The position numbers were made by a program, and so were the translations under genes. From Tetragonia tetragonoides (lineage: Eukaryota; Streptophyta; Magnoliopsida; Caryophyllales; Aizoaceae), in the NCBI GenBank assembly GCA_038025085.1, contig CM076140.1:39617501-39681500 (forward strand): a DNA stretch of 64,000 nucleotides, read 5' to 3'. A model generated the notes under the pieces. The model made no database searches, had not been told where the DNA came from, and was given only the letters and a program-made list of their open reading frames with translations. Positions 58,468 to 64,000 of this stretch are shown here, piece by piece; the first letter of the stretch is position 1; each line of letters begins with the position of its first letter.

Positions 58468-59801
58468 CTCGGCTGGATGTCGGTTATTGACTCAGTCGGG
58501 TCAATGCTTGTTGTAACTAGAGATATCGCAGAAATCTGGTTTTTCTGATGGCTAGGGAGCGGGGTCTTTGTGATGTTAGGAGGGTTATTGCTGGTTTTGG
58601 AGGTGTTAATGGTAAGCTTTCCTTCATCGATCAGGTCTTGGATCTTGTGCCTTAAGGCTAAACATGAATCGAGCGAGTGCCCAACATATTGGTGAAACTT
58701 GCAAAGATCATTCGGATTCTGACCGGGCCTTAGCGATGGTGGTGGTCTAACCGCTAAAGGCTGAATCATTCCTACCTGGGTCAACTTTTCAAAAGTTTGA
58801 GTCAATGACATGCCCAGAGGGGTAAACTCTCACCTCGGGGTAAGCTGAAATGTCGTAGAGTATGCTATGTTGCTGATTTCTGCAGGCTTTCCCGTACTCT
58901 GAGAAGGCAAATTATAAGGTCCCTTTCGGTACCTCGAGATTGACACTGGTTCTTCTTTCTTTGTCTTTGTTCTGAGAGAGTCCTCAATTGCCGATCCAGT
59001 GGAAATTAAAGCTTTGAAAGAAGGGAAATACTGAAACGTCATCTTTCTTTTCAAGTCTGATGTGAGGTTCCGAACTATCATCTGAATCTGATCTTCCTCT
59101 GTTGGTCGGTTTATCATTTGAGAAGCCTTAGCCCTCCTTCTACTGATGAAAGTAGAGAAAGTCTCAGTAGGGTACTGGTAAGTTGTTTCAAGATCTCTCC
59201 TGGTCACATCAACCTCTTCGTTATTCCTGTATTGTCGTATGAATTCCCTGATAATACTAGACCAAGTAGCTTTCTTTGAATTCTCGAGTTGGAAAAACCA
59301 CTGGGTTTTTGCCCCGTCTAGGTATTGCTGAAAGAGTTGAGCAATCAACTGTTCTGATACACCCCATGGACTCATTGCCCCTACATACATCTTGAGGAAA
59401 GTCGTGGGACTTTTCGTTCCATTGAACTTCGATATGTTGGGCATTTTGAACCCTGCCGGTAGGCGAGCTTGAGGGAACAGAGTTAAGACGTGGATGTCAT
59501 GCCATGGTTCTGTTATAGTCATACCCTTCAGAATTTCCTTCATCTTTATAACGTTTTCACTTAGCTTATCGTCTTCAGCTACAGAGCCATTTTCGATGTT
59601 AAAAGGAATGCCACCAACCGGTGATCCCTGATCAGGTTCCCTATTCATATGAGTCATAGTCTGTTCAATCATGTCTTGTCGGGACAATAGCAACTATATC
59701 ATTTCCCTCACTTCAGTAAGGGAATCTGGAGGAGGAGGAGGACGAGGACGAGGACGAGGAGGAGGAGGAGGTGGAGGGTTCTGGTCTGGGATATCAGCCA
59801 T
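58464..59801 (-). pseudogene. Tat B: gag
   Basis: The ATG at 59801 opens a Pro/Arg-rich N-terminus. A TAG near 59696 breaks the frame, which resumes as 59693-58830 with a retrotransposon gag domain: 'FKMPNISKFNGTKSPTTFL', 'FQQYLDGAKTQWFFQLE', 'FIRQYRNN', 'FSTFISRRRAKA'. The frame 58811-58464 adds a knuckle-like 'CKFHQYVGHSLDSC' followed by 'IQDLIDEGKL'. Order and composition are standard for Tat gag. The 5' repeat coding for the Pro/Arg run (59724-59775) is a trinucleotide-rich tract. Confidence 0.85.
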
Positions 59802-60621
59802 TTTTGGTGGTGTTGAGAAGATTTTACGAAATATGTTATAAGGAGTAGGTACTGAGGCAACACTGGAAAGTGAAGATGAACTGAAGATTGGAGAATGAAG
59901 TTCGAACGAGCCTGGTGGCGGGACGGATCCAACAGGAAGTCCTGCACAATGAAAATGGCAAAGTTAGGCAATGTGATAAAAAAAAAATATTTTCCGTATA
60001 TAGCTTTGGAGAAATAAATCTTTTTTATTTTTTATGAAAACTCAGTTTTTCGATTTACTTTTTTTTTATCTTTTTTTTTGAAAATGGTGGGATTTTGGGA
60101 AAGTCCATAATGAAGAAAAATAATTTAATTCAAAAGAGGGATTTTCTTGAAAAATATTTTTCAGGGTTTTCGGAAAAGAAATTTCATGATATGCACATGA
60201 GATGCATGAATGCATGGTGACAGAAGAGTTACTCAAATATAGTGCAAATCAAGCATGCATCGGTCCAGTGACTATACATTCACATCTTTAGTTTCTCTGA
60301 GTTTTGGAGTACACACACAGGGACTGGCACTCGTATGAATGCAAGTATGTGTCGTAGCTTCCTTAATATTTTATTGGTTTGCTAGTCTGGAGCTCACTCG
60401 ATGATCGAGACACCTGCTTAAGAAAATGAAAAAAATAAAATTGTTGTGTGTGTGTGCAGACCATTTGTTCAAACAAGCATTCCAAACACACGTAATTGTA
60501 CGTAATTACAAGATATAAACAAAATAGGCATAACGAAAACATACATTAAACCTAAATCAATTTCGAAAAGCTTTCAAGGGATATGACGTATTTTCGGATT
60601 TAGACCTCTTATAAACATTAT
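59802..60621 (-). other. Tat B leader between PBS and gag
   Basis: Non-coding, T-rich in parts on the plus strand. No upstream gene of the Ogre ORF1 kind is visible. Confidence 0.5.
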
Positions 60622-60640
60622 TCCCCAGTGAAGTCGCCAG
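60622..60640 (-). other. Tat B primer-binding-site-like sequence
   Basis: Minus-strand CTGGCGACTTCACTGGGGA follows the LTR end (...CCCACA) after two bases. Sites of this TGGCGAC...TGGGGA type are usual in Tat elements. The cognate tRNA was not checked. Confidence 0.65.
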
Positions 60641-60642
60641 TC

Positions 60643-62350
60643 TGTGGGGCCAGATTCTCGGGTTTCTGGATTAGGACCCGAGAATCGTCGCGTTACATGC
60701 CAAAGGGCACGTCCCACGGAAATGGACCGATTGAAAAGGGGTCAATTGTCAAGGAATCATCATAAGGTTCGAAGTCACCACCTTATTAAAATGAATATAA
60801 ATAAGGGTTCGAAGTCGCCACCTTGTTATGACCCAAACAAGGACGGGTTCCAAAAGAAAAGAGTTTTATAAAAGATTTTAAAGAAAATCATTTAAGAAAC
60901 CCAAAATTGACTTCATTGCGATAAGGCACGAAAATTCTTGTGACTGGTCTTCGAATGCAAAGGTTTGGGTTCGGGGTCTAGGTTAGAACGTGCGGACGTC
61001 ACTCGGACCCGTCTCCTCCTCCGTACTGAGTACGGGCTCTTTACTAATACGTCAAATCCCTTTGAAAGCTTTGAATTTGGTTACATTATGCCTAAAAATA
61101 AAAATACATAAGTTCACATTGTCACATAACATGTTTGCACGCAAATCAAGGCAAATGCCTAAAACCGATATATTCACATATGTACAACGGGTTTGGATAC
61201 GCTTATACTGCACCACGTATCAATCATCGTAGGACTTGAATCTACTCATGGTTCAAAGCCCTATCGTAGTTCTTGAACGGGGATTCCGTCATTAGACTCT
61301 TGGGTGCCACTAAGGCGGGTGTGTTCGTTCTATCCCATTAGAGGGATATAATCGAGAAACTTATAAAATGACTAGCTACTAGAGTTGAATTGATCCGAGG
61401 AACCCCCCACTCCCCTAGCATGGAGCAAGAAATGGTTCAAAATGGGATGATTTGCCTACTCCTTTGAGGCGTTCAACCCAACAACATCTGGTGATATATG
61501 GGGATCAACCCAATCCTTGGCTTTGAGTATAAGTATTAGAATTCTCGAAAATATCCGTTCTTCACCGGGGAATAACTTTCACTGGGGTTGGATAAATGGA
61601 TGATTTGAGTAGAGTTTGGTTATGGGTTGGGTGAATAGTGGTTCGAAAGAGTCTTAGATAGAATTCCCCGAGATGCCCCAAAGCCAAATAAGAGGGGACG
61701 ATCAATTATTCATTTACATTCGATCATAGGTGTTCCACCTGGGAAAGTGGTTTTCGACCGTGGGATAGTCCGATAAGGATTCACGCCAATGGGGAAATGT
61801 CCACAAGGGATTGATGAGCGAAATCAATTTTGAATAGTGGTAGGTGAAATACCCATGATCGCGTATAAGTGAATAAGTGATTCAAACCTCGAATTTGATT
61901 TTGGGCCAGTTTTGTACATAAGTGAATATATCGGTCTTTATCAACAATAATCGTATAAGTATGCAAACACTCATGGTTAATACAAATAACATTTTTTATT
62001 ATGGTGAGTTGAATTATTTAGTGGAAATATGCATACGCAAATATGTACATAAACGAATTTTTAATGGAGTTAGGGAGACGAGTTACATCATTGGAAAATA
62101 TATACATCAAAATTATACAAATATGTAGAAGTCCTACAAAATAAAATATCACTCGGTCTGGATATCCATTGTTGCTTCGGGCTCGGGATTGGGTCATGTT
62201 TTCGAAAGATCAGAAAACCGATGTTGAAATCGTTATTTTTAATGAATTAATATCAAATTTGATTATTTAAAGCACACTCTCACGAATTTGGACAAGGGAA
62301 TGGTCCAAACTCTTCCTTTTATTCATGAATTATTTTTAAAATAAACTAGA
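60643..62350 (-). repeat. Tat B 5' LTR, inner part
   Basis: Matches the 3' LTR pieces 26209-26357 and 29006-31140 in the same orientation, without the two insertions found there. It has about 45 bp near 61510-61560 that the 3' LTR lacks. It is interrupted at about 62350 by a copia-type LTR. The outer part would lie beyond the window. Confidence 0.85.
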
Positions 62351-62355
62351 TTTAA

Positions 62356-62558
62356 TGAAATATATTATATGGGGATGTACAATATATTGTAGAGATACTG
62401 TACTTCGATAATTACCATATACTGTACTAGGGCTCTTGCTCTCCAAGCGAAATCTTAGCCCCTCTTGTACTATATATATCCCTCATATGTGAATAATACA
62501 GTGATGTCTCTCTCCCATTTTACTCTCTACTCTCTATTACTTTAATTGTTTCACAACA
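62356..62558 (+). repeat. Short copia-type LTR in the Tat B 5' LTR
   Basis: Starts TGAAATATATTATATGG and ends CACAACA, about 203 bp, with CTATATATA near 62470 and a T/C-rich leader. It is followed at once by a PBS-like TGTTATCAGCACC. Target flank at left is TTTAA. It is the 5' LTR of an element extending right. Confidence 0.7.
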
Positions 62559-62571
62559 TGTTATCAGCACC
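62559..62571 (+). other. PBS-like site of the short-LTR element
   Basis: TGTTATCAGCACC resembles the initiator-Met type copia PBS (TGGTATCAGAGCC) with three differences, a variant seen in some copia families. Confidence 0.55.
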
Positions 62572-63510
62572 AGTCTCTAACCCTAGCTAAAGTAAGTACT
62601 ATTGGTTTGCCGCTTTGTTGTCTGTCCTGCTCCCCAAGGCTATAATCTCAACTTGATCCATCTCATTACTTTGATCACCTATTATTCATTCCAAGCCCGC
62701 ATCTATTTATCAGCGATTGAAAAGATGAGATAAATGCTTTCACCAATTGAGTATTTGAATATTCACTATTCAGGTATGTAATATTACCATAGGGTCTTCC
62801 CAAGTTTAATACCTATTTTTGAGTTGATCAACTGAGAAGAAAATGAATACTCTTTAGTAGGTTGTTATAGTTATATAACCTTACGATGCTGAGAAGGAGA
62901 TTAGGTATACTCTATTAGGTATGTTTACATGATTTACCCTAGTTTTGATTTACAGTGTTTTTATATGGTAATATTGCATTAATTGACTTACTTCCATGGA
63001 GAAATCGATTAACGGCACGTGGCACATTGGTCACAGAAGTATATTAGAATAGATTAACTCTTTCTACATGATCCTTTGTTGATCTGTACTTTGCCACGTG
63101 GAAACTTTACTTTTGCAATTTAATTGTACATAGCAACTTTGCTTGTCTTTTCTCATCGTTTACTATATGGCGTGAACATACGTATTGATAACTTTTTTAG
63201 AGAAAAGTCAATATTTCTTTCATATGAATTGTTAGTATATTTATATGTGTATGTTACGGCATACAAGTAAAATATAGTGAAACTTGATTAGTACGTTTGA
63301 GCATATGAAGCTGTGTTTGAGTGGATCTATATATTTGGATATATATACCTATCAGTACGAGATTCGATCATGATTTGCGATTAAAATTTCAGTACAAGTT
63401 GTTTCGCCCAATTTTGAGGGGGTCGAACACTGGGAAGATGTTTAGTTCTAGATACGAGGGTATGGGTTGCTGTCTGCCTTCTGAATCGACCTGGTGAACC
63501 TGCACAATGT
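62572..63510. other. Interior or flank right of the short LTR
   Basis: AT-rich sequence without a recognisable gag. The element may be non-coding or decayed, or have its gene beyond the edge. Nothing else supported. Confidence 0.35.
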
Positions 63511-63514
63511 CAAC

Positions 63515-64000
63515 AAATGTAAACTACCTCGGGGGATCGACTCGAGAAGACCCCTCCGATGATAAAGTTAGGAAGTTGTTCGTACGTGAGGTACTTTTAT
63601 GTAAGAGCAGGTAGAGCAGGTAGGGTCGAATTAAGGGCGTGGGGATTTGATTGAATGATTGATTGCGAGGATCACGCCTGAAGGATGCAATGTCAGAGCA
63701 GAATGTTAGAGGATTCTCTCTTTGTTGCTCAATCAGCGTGAATGTTCTCTGAATGGAAAAGCTTACCTTTGCCTTGATTTCAGTGCAGGTATTTATAGGG
63801 AAAAAGTCGGCTAGCCTCGTCGAATGAGCAGTAGCCACGTAGCCTCGTCCGTACGCTCCTTTCTAAGTCGGCTTAGAGAGGGAAGTCACGTGAGTTTTGG
63901 TACGACCCCCTGAGGGAGCTCCACGTCAGGGGTAGCACAATTGATGTCGTCACTGTTGTCCTTGGGGCCTAGAAAGAGATGGCGCCAAGGCATTTGCCCG
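63515..64000 (-). repeat. Partial LTR of another retrotransposon
   Basis: On the minus strand a TATA box (CTATAAATA, about 63801-63793) is followed by a transcribed-leader-like region with CT-rich blocks, 'ATCGGAGGGGTCTTCTCGAG' and an end near TTTACA. This resembles the R/U5 part of Ty3/gypsy LTRs. The rest lies outside the window. Confidence 0.45.

Overview
The window is plant nuclear DNA, most likely from a eudicot. It carries Ty1/copia, Ty3/gypsy chromovirus (Tekay-type) and Tat-type retrotransposons, an L1-type LINE tail, and one intact plant-type GT34 Golgi glycosyltransferase. The intergenic DNA is AT-rich with (CT)n and (AT)n microsatellites. I cannot name the species. About 90% of the window is transposon-derived, and only one gene looks like a functional host gene.

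Layout. 1-6329 (+): 3' half of a decayed Tekay chromovirus (protease end, RT, RNase H, integrase, chromodomain) with a chimeric 3' end and a 2.8 kb 3' LTR. 6330-~18740 (+): Tat element A, entered in the middle of its polyprotein. Behind its pol lie two multi-exon genes in antisense orientation (a DUF7745-like gene and a plant-mobile-domain gene), a ~54 bp tandem array, a polypurine tract and the 3' LTR. ~19.0-20.4 kb: a decayed plant transposon-associated gene, followed by ~490 bp duplicated repeats. 23677-25032 (+): intact GT34 galactosyl/xylosyltransferase, bordered by about 1 kb of apparently unique DNA. 26209 to the window end (-): Tat element B, whose 3' LTR starts at 26209 and whose 5' LTR runs off the right edge.

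Tat B has served as a landing pad. It contains a LINE tail and a 2.6 kb insert in its 3' LTR, a Tekay solo LTR (35984-38717) in its 3' region, a whole Ty1/copia element (39885-47052) in its integrase, and a ~4.7 kb element with divergent terminal inverted repeats (51211-55905) between its protease/gag block and its G-patch/RT block. A short copia-type LTR (62356-62558) interrupts its 5' LTR. All retroelement coding regions carry stops, frameshifts or lost catalytic residues, so none looks autonomous.

Most notable observations. (1) A hairpin-forming motif occurs just after pol in both Tat elements and three more times in Tat B. Its two stems change in sequence but stay paired. (2) Tat A and Tat B both carry a DUF7745-like gene antisense between pol and the 3' LTR. 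(3) In Tat A the upstream region of that antisense gene is homologous and collinear with the promoter part of the element's own LTR. (4) The 51-56 kb element contains a pair of tRNA-like sequences with perfect acceptor stems, in inverted orientation and symmetric about its centre, but without normal anticodon loops.
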